64,000 nucleotides of DNA from Austropuccinia psidii (Eukaryota; Basidiomycota; Pucciniomycetes; Pucciniales; Sphaerophragmiaceae), in assembly GCA_023105745.1 (NCBI GenBank), contig JALGQZ010000016.1, positions 27,583,154 through 27,647,153 on the forward strand. Reading direction: 5' to 3'. The notes beneath the pieces are model-generated. The model ran no database searches, was not told the origin of the DNA, and saw only the letters and a list, made by a program, of their open reading frames with translations. Each line of letters begins with the position of its first letter. Position 1 is the first letter of the stretch. The translations under genes and the position numbers were made by a program. Positions 11,662-23,544 of this stretch are shown one piece after another.

Positions 11662-11696
<35 letters not shown>

Positions 11697-12588
11697 TAAT
11701 TTTTTTTTTTTTTTAATTTAAATCTTAATTATCATAAATAATAATAATAATGATAATAATAAAATTATAACTTTTTTGTGTAAAAAAAAAAAAAAAAAAA
11801 GAAAAAAAAGAATATATATATATATATATATTATTCTTATATTTTTAAAAAATAATTTATATCATATTATTTCAAAAAAAATTAATTAAATTAAATATAA
11901 GTTTTTTTTTTTGTTTTTTTTTTAGTTTAGTTTAGTTTATTAATATATATATATATATAGGGTTTTGGTAAACTCATATAAACAATTTAGTAAAAAAAAA
12001 AAAAAAAATTTAATAATTTAAATGTTTTTTTATTAAAAACTTAATTTGTTTTTTTGTCATAAATTGATGAATACATAAAAAGGGGTATTTTTTTTTTTAA
12101 TTCAAATTTTAACTAAAAAAAAAAACACTTGTATTGGGAAAAAACCCCATTTATGACACTTTTAATTCTATAAATGGAATTGTTATGTAACTACTGATGA
12201 CATAAATAGTACTGTTAATACCATTTATGGAACTTTAAACAATTCCATAAATGGCATTGTTATGGCACTTTTGCTTCCAGCTATAGAAGTGTGTATGCCA
12301 TTCAGGGCACTATTAATGACATAAATGGTATTTTCAATTCCATAAATACAATAAATTACCTTTTTAATTCCATTGATATCAAAAATGGAATTTTAAACTT
12401 ACTTAAAAACATGAAAAAAAACAACACTTTTTGGAATTAAAATTGTCCCACCCAAAAAAAAAAAAAAAAAAAAAAAAAAAACACCAAAATTTTTGGGTTT
12501 TTTGAGTTTTGATTTTTAAAGATTTTCAACTTTATTTTTGAAAAAAAAAAAAAAATTATGAAAATTAATGAGTGAGAACATTTTTAAT

Positions 12589-12620
<32 letters not shown>

Positions 12621-13147
12621 GAGGCTACTTATGTATTTTTGATCATAAATTGGTAAAAATTTGTAAGGCCTTACATGTATTTACCAACACCCTATATATA
12701 TATATATTTAAAAAAAAATTTGAAGGTAAAAGCTATTTTTTTTTTTTTAAAAAATTTGTTCTAATAATAATTATTAATAATTTAATTAAATAATTTTTTT
12801 TTTTTTAAAACAAAACAATTTTTTTTTTTTTTTTTACAATTAACTCATTTAATTATTATTATTATTATTAATTTTTTTTTTTTTAAGATAATCAATTTTT
12901 TTTTGTCAATAAATATATATATTATTATGGAATATATTGAAATTTAATAAAAAAAAAAAAATTTTTTTTTTTTTTTTTTTTTTTGAAATAATTTAATTAT
13001 TTTTTTATAAAAAATAAATAAATAAATATTTTTTTATTCAAAAAAAAAAATAAATAAATAAATATTTAATTTTTTATTCAAAATAAAAAACAATATAATA
13101 AATTAATTTTTTTTTTTTTTAAAAAAGTAATTTTCAAAAAAAAACTT

Positions 13148-13180
<33 letters not shown>

Positions 13181-13489
13181 TTTAATTTAAATTAATTTTA
13201 TTAATTTTTAATTATTTTTAATTTAATATCAAAAAAAAAAAAAAAAAAATCCTAGTATGAAAAAAAAAAAAGGAAAAAATTGTAGTTCAAAAGGTGATAT
13301 ATCATAAAAGATTTTTATATAGGTATTAATTTTAAATAAATCATCTCATACATTTAAATTGAATTATAAAATAGTTTACATAATTTAAGGTATCATTATC
13401 AAAAATTCAATTATAATAACTATATTATTATTGAAAAAGTCTTTTTTGAAATATCTTTTATTTTTACCTATTAATATATATGTTTTATA
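11331..13489. other. Second AT-only low-complexity block with microsatellites
   Basis: Near-pure A/T sequence with long homopolymer tracts and dyads (for example 12592-12620, 12948-12984 and 13147-13178), AAT triplet repeats at about 11661-11694 and 11740-11760, and TA dinucleotide runs at 11815-11831, 11943-11959 and 12693-12708. No coding signal. A mobile element (11960-12692) sits between two of the TA runs. Confidence 0.8.
11960..12692. mobile_element. Non-autonomous terminal-inverted-repeat element, 733 bp, TA-flanked
   Basis: The left end GGGTTTTGGTAAACTCATAT and the reverse complement of the right end, GGGTGTTGGTAAATACATGT, match at 16 of 20 positions, and TA lies immediately outside both ends. 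The right arm also holds a perfect 14-bp palindrome at 12662-12675. Inside, at 12146-12345, a short motif recurs in both orientations, including CCATTTATGG at 12221 and CCATAAATGG at 12245. There is no open frame of useful size. TA target sites fit Tc1/mariner-like elements, but the TA runs on both sides mean the duplication could be coincidental. Family unknown. Confidence 0.5.
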
Positions 13490-14408
13490 AGTAGAAAAAA
13501 TAGATTCATCAATAATTGTATTTTTAATGAATTTTTGAAGTTTTTACCTCATTTCTATGTAGAATTGCAAATATCAGTGTTTAACTGGTTGCTATGAGGT
13601 AAATCAATGGATAAAAGTCCAAAAAGGGTTTTAATTACTATTTTAGGGTCTATCCATGGAAAGTAATTAAGAATTGACATGGTTACAGGAGTATAAGTAG
13701 CTCTTTACCACCTTGGCATGTCAAAATAGCAGGTTATTTTCTATTTTCTTATGATTTATTGTAGTTGTAACATGGTAACCAAGTTCCCAAAGTGTTTTAG
13801 TTTACTGATTGGGCCAAGATCAGCCATGGATCCAAGCTTTGGAGCTGTCCACACCTCTGAGGCCTCAGAAGTTGGGTACCCTGGCTCTCTTTGATGTCTT
13901 TTGTCCCCCTTGCTTATTTTTCACATCAAAATAGAAATTTAAGCTTCAAGTGAGATATCCACTATGGGTGTACCAAAAGTCCATGTAAGAATACCATGAT
14001 ATCAAGTGCCCAAAACATGCATAACACTATTCTTAGGGTATATGTAACATAGGATTTTTCACATTCCCATCATTTTGGCATGAAATTAAGAAAAACAAAA
14101 ATTTTCACAGATCTTTTATATGGTATTGATGATGTGGTATTGAAGTATTTTCCATATTACCACCTCAAGGAGTTAATTTGAGCTTATTAACTCTATGAAG
14201 CTACCCTAGGTGAATTTTTGTGTAGAATCCAAATCTGGCCTTAAATCCATGGATTTAATTACTCAATAAAAAGCTATTCATCCTTCCTGAAATCAAAAAT
14301 GATGAATTTTGGATATATGAATGACTTATGAGTTATGCATAATTCAAAATTTATTTTTAAGATAATTTTGGCCTATTTGGGTATGTAAAATATACCTCAA
14401 GGCTCACA
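13490..14408 (-). repeat. Family-B LTR fragment, inverted
   Basis: This block is the reverse complement of the first part of the family-B LTR seen at 47106 and 55607. Shared stretches include the sequence around GAGGCCTCAGAAGTTGGGTA and TACCTCATTTCTATGTAGAA. It ends exactly at the LTR start (CTCACA at 14403-14408, the complement of TGTGAG). Toward 13490 the match fades into AT-rich sequence, so the far part of the LTR is lost. It abuts a truncated family-A LTR. Confidence 0.75.
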
Positions 14409-15137
14409 AAATGTCTACTAGAGGGAGGGATATTTAATATTGAAGGACCTCTTCTTCCTCTATTTCCCCCTCAGATGATACAAATACAATGAAGAGGTAA
14501 ATTTCTTTATGCTTTAATATAAAAATCTTATATTATTAAAGACTAAAGTTTTATCTCATATTAATCATAATCTTATATTTGATTAAATCAATTTTTAAGT
14601 TTAATTTGTTAAATTTCCTTAAAATAGTTAAAGTTGTAGTTATGTATTTATTTATTATAAATAAAACTTAAATAAGTTGTATTTATATTCTTAAGTGTAA
14701 AATTAATCAAAATTATTATTTTAAGTGTTAAAAGTAGGCTATTTTCTCTCATTATAATATCCTTCTATTAATTTTTATTTTTGATAATTCTTTATGAATA
14801 TATAGCTTTAATATTAGTAATATTATTGTTATAAATTATTTTTAATTGTTAAATAAAAATTTATCACCCCTTTATTATTTTCTGGTAGCAATAACAACTT
14901 TCAATAAATATTTTAATTACTGAATATTAATATATTTATTTTATGATATTATTCTTAAAATGTAATTTATATTAGTTTCTTTATTTAAATAATATATATC
15001 TTTTTGAACCATAATTATAATATTTTCTTATTAGCATAATTATTTGAATTTTATTCATTATTTCAATAAGGAAATTCAAATTACAATAAGTAAAATATTA
15101 GTGATATTTACCTATTGTTTCATAGTAAAACATTAAA
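14409..15137 (+). repeat. Family-A 5' LTR fragment of element A-prime (3' part only)
   Basis: It matches the last 700-800 bp of the family-A LTRs at 28974-30910 and 38258-40237: GTCTACTAGA, CTCTATTTCCCCCTCAGATG, and the end region TTGTTTCATAGTAAAAC. The first 1.1 kb of the LTR is missing where the inverted B LTR begins. It is followed by the family-A leader, so it is the 5' LTR of an old, broken A copy. Confidence 0.75.
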
Positions 15138-15603
15138 TTTGGGGGCCTGGGCATGATATTTACTTGAAAAGACCTTTAAAAAGGATTCAAATTGGGCTTA
15201 TCTAATAATCAATAATATAATAACTTCATATTTATTGACTTTAAACAGCTATTGAGGAATTTGGAAGTCACTTTTATTGTCTTACACGTGGTTTTTCACA
15301 TCCCTAGACTTCCAAGAAATTTTCTTGAGTGACTATAGTGATTAAAAAAGATATTTATAAATTAAAAATATATTTATATTATAATTTAACTTTGAACAAT
15401 GATACTTTTTATTTTTCTCCAAGAATTTTTTTTTTCATTTTGTTTATTTTATTCCTTTTTCTACTTTTTTATCTTATAAAAAGGTATAACAGAAATTTTT
15501 TACATGGAAATTTTCATATCTTTGATAAAAACACACTTTTTATAAAAAGATTTATATTTATTTGTATATTTTAGTGTTTAAAGATGACCAAGAAGAGAAC
15601 AAT
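15138..15603 (+). mobile_element. Element A-prime, 5' leader (first part)
   Basis: It aligns with the leader of element A at 30911-31430: the block after the LTR (GGGGGCCTGGGCATGATATT), the conserved TCTTACACGTGGTTTTTCAC at 15279-15298, and a splice-acceptor-like end (ATATTTTAG before TGTTTAAAG at about 15575). The match is interrupted at 15604 by a solo A LTR and resumes at 17369. Confidence 0.75.
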
Positions 15604-17368
15604 TGTGAGCCTTTGAGATATGACCAAATATCCAAAAAGGTCACAAAAAAAATTTACACTACTTATTTGAATAATAAGAACTGAAATTATTATCTTAAAA
15701 TAAGTAAAAATGCCTTAAAAAGCATAAAATCTTGATTATCTCAGACAAAAATGAATAAACATGTGAAATGAATTGAAATATTTTGTTTACCATGAAAAAC
15801 TACATATATGAAATTTTTAGGTTTTAACTGAAATTCCAATACTTTCTGAGATAACCTGAATATATGCATTTTTATGATCAGCACATATATTCATGGTTTT
15901 CTGATCATATCTTTTGAATTATTCCTGATAAAAAGTTTAGCCAAAGGTAAAGTTACCACATAATTGCTGTAGAAATACATATATAAAATTTATTTGGAAA
16001 GCTATGAACAAGGTTATAAATTACAAGGGTCCATTGATCAAGGTAGCTATAGCTGTTGACCACTTTGTTGTGAAAGTGGTCCAAATTTGAAAAAAATGGA
16101 TTTTAAGATCATAATAGCTCATGTGTGAATAATGATGTAATTTTAATAATCATATTAAAGGTATAACCCCTTGAAATCATGGTTTGAAGTTTAAAATGGT
16201 AAAGTTTGACTAAAAGGATGAGTTCCAAGAAAAATAATCAAAAATAGTTTTGATGATGTAGTGAAACTCCCTTGGAAGCTTAGTAAGGAAATGCCAAGAT
16301 ATAAGAATTACCTATCTGAATGGCTTTAGCATGTATAACTCAAAAGTTATTAATGATCGAAGTTTAAGCTTAAAATTGATCATTTATGATCACTCACTGT
16401 AATCTTATTTTAACTTGAACAGTTATATAAGTGATAAAATTGGTGAATAATATTTGATGATGATTGAAAATTAATTCAATCCATAAACTTTAGAATTCCT
16501 CAAAGCCTATGATATCAGAAAAGTTGGAGTTACAGTGATAACTCTAAATAATGGCATAATAATGAGATACAATGGTTTAATTATGATGTAATCATCACTA
16601 AAACTTGAAATAATGATCAATTCCAGTGGAAACCATCAGAACACAGCTACTAGAAGCCTTATGAACTCTAGGAGGGAGGATTTTACTTCAAATAGAGCCC
16701 TTTTGCCTCTATTTCCCCCTCAGATGAATCAAAACAATTAAAAATATTAAATACCAAGGTAATAACTTCATTATTTTTATATAATTCTATCCTTTTATTT
16801 GAGAATCAAGCTCATCTTCATAGTGATAATCAATGTTTATGTGATTAAACCACAATTTAATTGTTTTTGTTAAATTCTCTCTAAAAATCTTGAATTCCAC
16901 ATAAAATCAAGAATATTTTTAATTTCTTCTATTTTTTTGAAAGTAAAGTTTGAATTATTTTTAATTACATTATTTGGAATATAATTACTAGAAATTTATC
17001 CTATTGAGTGTTAAAAGTAGGTTATTTCCTCCTTTCATAGTAATTTCTCTCTATTATTATTCTTAATAATTCTTGTATTAATATACAACTTTAATATTGG
17101 TAATATTACTGTTATAAATTGTTTTTCATTATTAAAAAACAATTTTCACACATTTATTATTTTTGTGTAGCAATAAAAAATTTCCATAAATATATTAATT
17201 ATTAAATATCAATATATTCATTTTTATTATATTATTTCTTTATAATATAATTTATACTATTATATTTATTTAATAATATAAAAATTTTCCCACCATAATT
17301 ATCCTTTCTCTTATTAATCACTTTAATATGAGTAATATTTTGTTATTGTTTCATGGTCAAACCTTACA
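15604..17368 (+). repeat. Solo LTR, family A, inside the A-prime leader
   Basis: A 1765-bp LTR starting TGTGAGCCTTTGAGATATGA and ending CAAACCTTACA. It is flanked by ACAAT and AAAAT, an imperfect 5-bp target duplication. The A-prime leader continues on both sides, so this is a later insertion reduced by LTR recombination rather than the 3' LTR of a tiny element. The TATA-like box seen in element A is eroded here (TTCAAATAGAG near 16688). Confidence 0.8.
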
Positions 17369-17701
17369 AAAATCAAACCACTGTTGAAGGAGTGGTGGAA
17401 GAAGATTGTGAAAGTTCTCCAACATCAACAGTCAACAAAAAAAGAAAATCTAAGAAATTAGTGTTTCCAGGATCCACCACTTGGCACTCTGAAGATACGC
17501 ACCTCTCTTAGATTACCATACAATGAATAAAGCTTTCTGTTTCTTTAAGTATGACTACTAGAAGAGGTTCAAAATACTCCATCCAATCATATGGAGGTGG
17601 ACTCAGAAGTAAAAATGACCCCAAAAAAGGGAAAAGTACTTAGTGGAACAGAATTCACACAAGAAATTGCCATATCTAAAAGGCAAGTCCCAGAAATGCC
17701 C
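17369..17701 (+). pseudogene. Element A-prime leader ORF and start of ORF1
   Basis: A leader reading (TTVEGVVEEDCESSPTST) parallels that of element A at 31440. The ORF1 start at 17551 reads MTTRRGSKYSIQS and TQEIAISKRQVPEMP, and is then cut by a solo C LTR. It corresponds to 31643-31800 in element A. Non-functional. Confidence 0.75.
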
Positions 17702-18443
17702 TGTCACAGGGGCTCTTCTAAGTGAAGAGGGCCTGGCACTCAGTAAACTGGGACTTACTTATGGAGGGCTCAGGATATGGTAAGAAAGAATACACTTAAC
17801 AGTGTTGTGAGATGAATTACTAAATAAAATAATATAAGAAAATCAGCAACAAGGAATAAGAGTAAGAATAAAAGAGCCAACCACAAACAAGTCCAAGTCC
17901 ACTGTTTTAACCTGTCAGAATCAAAAGAGAAGGGTCAATAAGGATATGGCCACCCAACTCATACTGTACAGGAAAAGAAAGAAAAGGCTAAGACTAACTT
18001 AAAGTCAAATAATTATAATACCCAAAATGAGGATAAGAATAATTATAAAATAATAAATAAACTAAATTAATTAACTGGGGAAAAGTCCCCAGGGGGGAGA
18101 AAGAGGGGCTGGTATATGTGAGAATCACCAGCCCTGATCCAGACAGAGAATGTCATGAGAAGATTTGATGATTTAATTGAGTCTGGCCAATACAGGTCCT
18201 GTACAGTTTTACAGGATCTGTACAAGAGGAGTGGTAGTATTGAGTGATCTCACAGTTTGGGGATGGTGTATCCAAGCTGTATTGGGTATTTCCAACCTGT
18301 ACAAGTATTGACAGGTTGTATGAATGTTTCAGAAAAGAAGATTGCTGAAACTGAATGCTGATACACACAGTGTATTTGAAGGTTTGAGGTGTTTGAGTGG
18401 GTGTAAGTATGAATACCCTTACCCCTGATTAGTGGTTGTTACA
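17702..18443 (-). repeat. Solo LTR, family C, in A-prime ORF1
   Basis: A 742-bp LTR with TGTCAC and TTACA ends, flanked by TGCCC (17697-17701) and TACCC (18444-18448), a one-mismatch target duplication; the uninterrupted sequence is seen in element A at 31799. It is the reverse complement of the copy at 33620-34348. Orientation is called minus because the TATA-like CATATATACC box reads on the minus strand. Confidence 0.8.
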
Positions 18444-19522
18444 TACCCATAATATCTGAACCAGAATTAGTCCTAAGTATGAGTAATTCAAAAAGAGAAA
18501 AATCACATTTAGAGGGATCAGATAGACATCTATATGAGCCAGTAAAAGCAGTACTACACAGTATACATAGAAAAGTATTGGGAAATGATGCCACAAATCC
18601 ACCAGGGAGTGATGAACTCCTGGCAAATCCTCAAAAATTTCATCAAAGAGGAGGAAATAGTGAAATACTACAAGGGATGGAATCCACCATCATCCAAAAC
18701 TAAAATAAAAACAATAAAGGACCGGAACAACAGAAAGAGGGAGGAAAGCAAAGAAGAAGTCCCAGTAGCTTCCACCAGAAAGCCTCCCCAAGAGGGGAAG
18801 AAGAACAAGAAAAAAAAGTGGAGGAAAACATATTACCCAGTTAAAGGATCTCAAGAATCCAAAAGATTCCATGGACAGTGTGGTCAAAATATACAGAACC
18901 TTGATGGCATTCAAGGAAAAAGAGGAGAAAAAAAATGACACAACCACATTTCTTAAAGAAATAGATTTATCACCTTATACTGTAAATACTTTAACAGAAA
19001 TTAAAAATAGTATATTACCTCTAAAAACATTAAATAAAGTCTATTATCCTTAAAATAAATAAACAGTAGTATATTATGTTTAAGACAAATTGCTGTAAAA
19101 AACAAAAAAAAAATGGACAATATGAAGTTTATGGTTGAGAATAATAAATCAAAAATTTTCATTTCAAATACTTGGAAATTGATACAAGGATAACAAGAGC
19201 TGTATAAATACATAAAAGATATCAAAGAAAAGACTTTCACAAGAAGTAATTACCAGAGTATTGAAAAACAACAGAAAAGTTAAACAAATTATCCATTTCT
19301 GTGGAATGCTTTGAATAAAAGAATTCCTCACACCAAAAACTACTTTTGAACCACGTAGAAAAAATGATTAAGCAAGAATTAATCTTAAAGATGATATACA
19401 AAGTAAAATCAGACTTATTACAGAGAAAATGGACAAAAGGAATGAGGCTAACTTAAATATGCCAAATTTATCAACCTCATTTTCACACATAAGAAGTCCT
19501 GTTAATCCAAAGGAAGAAATAA
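18444..19522 (+). pseudogene. Element A-prime gag remainder
   Basis: Continuation of ORF1 (SKREKSHLEGSDRHLYEPVK) and of gag in the +1 frame from about 18560 (QIHQGVMNSWQILKNF, NLDGIQGKRGEK), then NEANLNMPNLSTSFSHIRS at about 19440. It parallels element A at 31830-32850. Frameshifts and stops are frequent. It stops abruptly at the family-D insertion (19523); its zinc knuckle and pol would lie beyond the right edge of the window. Confidence 0.75.
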
Positions 19523-21475
19523 TGTGGTATTCCATACCATTTTCTTTCACCAGGATCAAGTTCATGGTAGTCCATAACAGAAGTAAATTCAACCCACAGG
19601 AAGAATTATAGGAAAATTTTACACCAAAAGGTCAATTTTACAGCAAGAAGCTGGAGTTAATCCATAATACCATGGCACAGGAACCAAAGGGAAGTTTATA
19701 TGTTAAAATGAAGCTACATATAGAGAACTAGATACAAAGAACAAGCTACAGCCATTTTACTTTCAAACTCCACCCAGCTTTACACCCCTCTTATAACCAC
19801 TGGACTCATGCATCAAGAAAAGTACACCTGGATGAATTACACAGCCAAATTTAATTCAACATAAGATAGTCAAATTATGCAAAGATCAACCCCATTCAAT
19901 TCCTGAAAGACATTCCCAAAAAAGCCACCAAAGTACCTTATCTTATATTCATAGTAACCCCACTTTAAATCTTAAGGGAGCATCAAAATTCTTTACACCA
20001 CTTGTCACCTCATGCAAGTCAAAACTAGTTACATCAGGCTGCATGTAATAAACACCTTTATTTAAATATAAACCACATTAATATGCATATGTCAAACCAA
20101 AACAATTAAATCATCTCATTCCCAACAGGAAATTCATTAGTGCAAGAAATTATCACCTGAGCTCACTTTAAAGTACAAAAAAGAAGAAAAACTACCATGA
20201 AACCTGTATAAATTGAGAATCCACTTCTAAAATCCTAAAATATAATATAGGAAAAGGAAATAAAAGGTCCTCAAGTGGTACCGCACCCACCAACAGCATA
20301 TCATGTAACAGAAAAGAGGCTTTACACAAGAAAAATATCCAGTCAGAATTAAATAACCTCATTAATGAAAGAAAAAATAAAAGAATATAATTTCATAATC
20401 AGTGCACCAAAATACTATCATGTGACAAAGGGAGGCTGTGCAGAGAAATTTTCTTACCAAACCTTAAATAACCTGACCAATGCAAGAAATGTCCTAACCA
20501 AAAAACAAAGTCAAATGATGGAATCAAGAGAAATTAAAGTGGAAAAAGACAGCTCCAATTGAAGGACCCCTGGGCTCCCAAAAGGTATAAATAGAGGGGC
20601 TCTGTCCCCCCAAATTTCAAAATTTCCCCCATGCAAAATTATATCCCATGCACATTATATGTCCTACATATTATAAGCATAGGAGTAATTCATCCCTCAA
20701 CTGGGAGCTAGTCCAGTATATTATAGTGAGTTCCCTTTCCCAGTAGCTAAGCTCAGTGGAAGTATAGTGTTGAGAACTAGCAAGTAGCTAATCTCAGTTG
20801 AATCTTAGTATTAAAAAAAAAAATTATTCAGTACCAGATATTAGGGTTACTACTCTATTAAGATATTTCATTCAGTAAAATTAACACACTTTATCAAAAT
20901 CTAAAACTAACTTACCCCTTTAAAAATCCAATATCAAAGAATATTACCTTCCAAAATTTAACACATACAATTCTATCTTATTATTAACCACTCTTTAAAA
21001 ATAAAAAACTTTAAAAAAACTGTTTCACTCTATTATTACTTTACCTTAACAAAATTATCCTTATAAAAACTCATCAAATTTTTCAAAACACCTTAAATAA
21101 CCCCTCTCACAAAAAGTCATAGCCAAGAAGAAACCATTAACCCAATTTCACTATAAATTAGAAAATATACAGAAACTTATTTCATCAAAGATCAAAATTA
21201 ACCAAAATTACTGAAATAGTATTTCTTATTAAATATTGAATAGGTCTTATCTGAGAATTCTGAATTTTGTCTTCTCCAGTTGTAAAGCCACTTAAGAATT
21301 TTATCCTAATTTGTGATCTCCAAGGAATATTTGGTTGAGTTCTTTAGGTGAGGAAGGCAATACAACCTTACCACCCTTGGTTACAGGATTTTTTTAGCAA
21401 TTAAGAACTAGTTACCTGTGATTTCCCCCTTCAGTTACTGCCTAATTTTAATCCCACACAAGAGGAGTTCCCACA
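19523..21475 (+). repeat. Family-D 5' LTR
   Basis: A 1953-bp LTR starting TGTGGTATTCCATACC and ending TTCCCACA, inserted in A-prime gag after AATAA (19518-19522). It matches the LTR beginning at 62513 over the whole portion visible there, with clear divergence, so the pair is old. A TATA box lies at 20586. Confidence 0.8.
20586..20593 (+). promoter_or_regulatory. TATA box of the family-D LTR
   Basis: TATAAATAGAGGGGCTC sits before a C-rich tract, as in the other LTR families here (TATAAATAGAGCTC in A). In the right-hand D LTR it has decayed to GATATAGAGAGAGGGGC at about 63600. The promoter role is inferred from position in the LTR. Confidence 0.55.
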
Positions 21476-21857
21476 TCTGGTGTCCCAAAAGTGGCTCAGT
21501 CAGCCTCAAACTTTAATGATAAATAAACTAAATTAAAATCAATTACCCAGAAAAAGCAGCTACTACAAGGAAGATTTCTGATCATAAAAAAAACTGGATT
21601 CAAACAATAAAAATCAGAAAACATAATCTTCTCAAGAATCTAAATAATGAAATAACTCTGACAATTACTATTATCCACCCAGGCAAGAAACATAATCATG
21701 AGAGAAATAAGGAATATATTACCATGTTCCTATAGCAACACCAAGAACCAATGAAAGATACTTGAAGGTTGTGGATAAATTATTCCTTGATCTTCTTGAA
21801 AGAAATCAAATCAATAACTCAACACCAGAATAAAAGAAAGAAATAAACAAATCAAAA
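21476..21857 (+). other. Family-D primer binding site and leader
   Basis: Two bases after the LTR comes TGGTGTCCCAAAAGTGG (21478-21494), a typical tRNA primer binding site starting TGG. The rest is untranslated leader up to the first gag ATG at 21858. The tRNA species was not identified. Confidence 0.6.
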
Positions 21858-23544
21858 ATGGATAAAACATTATCATCAAAATTACCTTCCAGTATTGAAG
21901 AAATCCAGGAAGAAAACCTTAATGAAGAGACTGTTTCAGGAATAAATTTCTCCAAAAAGAAGACTTCACCAGAGAATACTAGAAATGAAAGAGCAATTAC
22001 TAGCACTAATCAAAAAGGAAGGAAAAAAATAAATCATCAAGTTATACTTCACAAAATAGTCCACTAGAGGAACAAACCACCCTTCCAAGATCATTTAGGA
22101 CACATGGATCACCTTCACCTTACCCAAGACCCTTTGACACATCCACACCATATACAGAACAAAGAAAAAATACTTTAATAAGAAGAGTCAAAATTTCTTC
22201 CCAAATACCAACTCCATTGCATCAAGACATTCAAAGAAATACTACTCCAATAGTGAAAATCAGAGAAAAGGACTATAACTTGTAGTTTAAGGGGAAGGAT
22301 GCTGAGAGATCTATCAAGAAAGTGGAAAATATTGCAGAAATTGAAGGAGAAAGTGGAAGAGACATTGAAAGACAAATAGTATTTTGGACAAAAGATGAAG
22401 AAATAAGCTATCATATTTAAGGAATTCCAGGATATGAAAAAGCTGATTGGGATAAATTAAAAGTTGATATAAAAAGAAGATGGAAAACAGTCTCACCTGA
22501 AAGAAGATACAGATAATCCTCAAGTATTGAATTAATCACAAAAGCTCAAAAAGAAGGTGGAATAAGAAAAATGACATAATACAAAAGATTTATTGGGGAA
22601 TATGAAGCAATCATCACTTACCTCAAAAGATACAAATATATTCAAGGAGATATCAGAAACAATCAAGAAATATTGGCCAGAATTTCCACAAGTGTTCAAG
22701 AGTCAATTTACAAATAACTGATCAAAGACAGAGCTATGGATCAAGCCTCGGATGGAGGTTAAATAATTTCAAGATTGGATATTTTAAAATTATACCTTGA
22801 ACAGGACTTGGAGGCTAAGGTACTTATCAAAAAACAGGACTTTGTAAACCAAAATCTCCAGAAAAGAAGACAATATTTGAGGATGAAAGATGGGGGAAGC
22901 TTCAAAACAAGTAAAGGAACTTACCCATAAAATCAAGAATCCTTGACAACAAGGACCTAAACCAAGAAGTGAAGGAGAAGAATCTGTCAAAGTAGTTTTA
23001 AATCAAATTAAAACACTATAAGAAGCAGCTAATCAACCAAGGAGGAACTGTATAAATAATCAGGAGAAAGAATTCCCCCAAAATAATCAGCCATACAGGC
23101 CAAGGAATCCCTTACCACCATTTTCATCCAGTTACCAGCCATAAATACCCACTCAAGTGGCTTCAAGACCACCATGAAAATGTGCTTAATGAAAGGAAGA
23201 AGGCCATTGAGAAACTAGATGCACTCACCTTAATGAAGATTTTGACAGAAGAATTATCAGAACCCAAGAAGAATTTTACCTCTTTCCAAATTATCAGAGA
23301 GTACCTGTGGAAGGAAATGAAAGTTCCAAAGACATGGTTGGGGATTTTGAAAAAGATTAAACAGAAAACATTGAGAAATCTATGGAGAAAACTAGTAGCA
23401 AACCAAAACCAGAAGAAGAGGTTAAGTAAAATTAAAAAACCAGAAGATAAATCAACTTCAATTGCACATGTGGAAAATTGGTTGCATTGGAAACCACCTA
23501 CCATTTTCTCAGCCAATTATCCTTTTAATTACACATTGGTCTAA
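21858..23544 (+). pseudogene. Family-D gag relic
   Basis: Gag-like reading across several frames. Visible pieces are EEIQEENLNEETVSG near the start, a structural region IVFWTKDEEISYHI, YEKADWDKLKVDIKRRW, FIGEYEAIITYLKRYKYIQG, STSVQESIYK and DILKLYLEQDLEAKVLIKKQ. A Pro-rich stretch QPYRPRNPLPPFSSSYQP leads to a damaged zinc knuckle at about 23170-23215 (C and GH still readable). Then come a conserved Trp-rich tail and LVALETTYHF. Stops such as TAA/TAG/TGA in place of CAA, CAG or TGG are common. The family differs clearly from A and B. Confidence 0.65.

Noticed and set aside
11815..12708. TA runs as a centromere or telomere signal
   Set aside because: Short microsatellites only; no telomeric repeat and no higher-order array.
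14409..17368. Two A LTRs about 470 bp apart, resembling a tiny two-LTR element
   Set aside because: The sequence between them is the A leader and it continues after the second LTR; the second LTR has its own near-perfect 5-bp flank, so it is a solo insertion.
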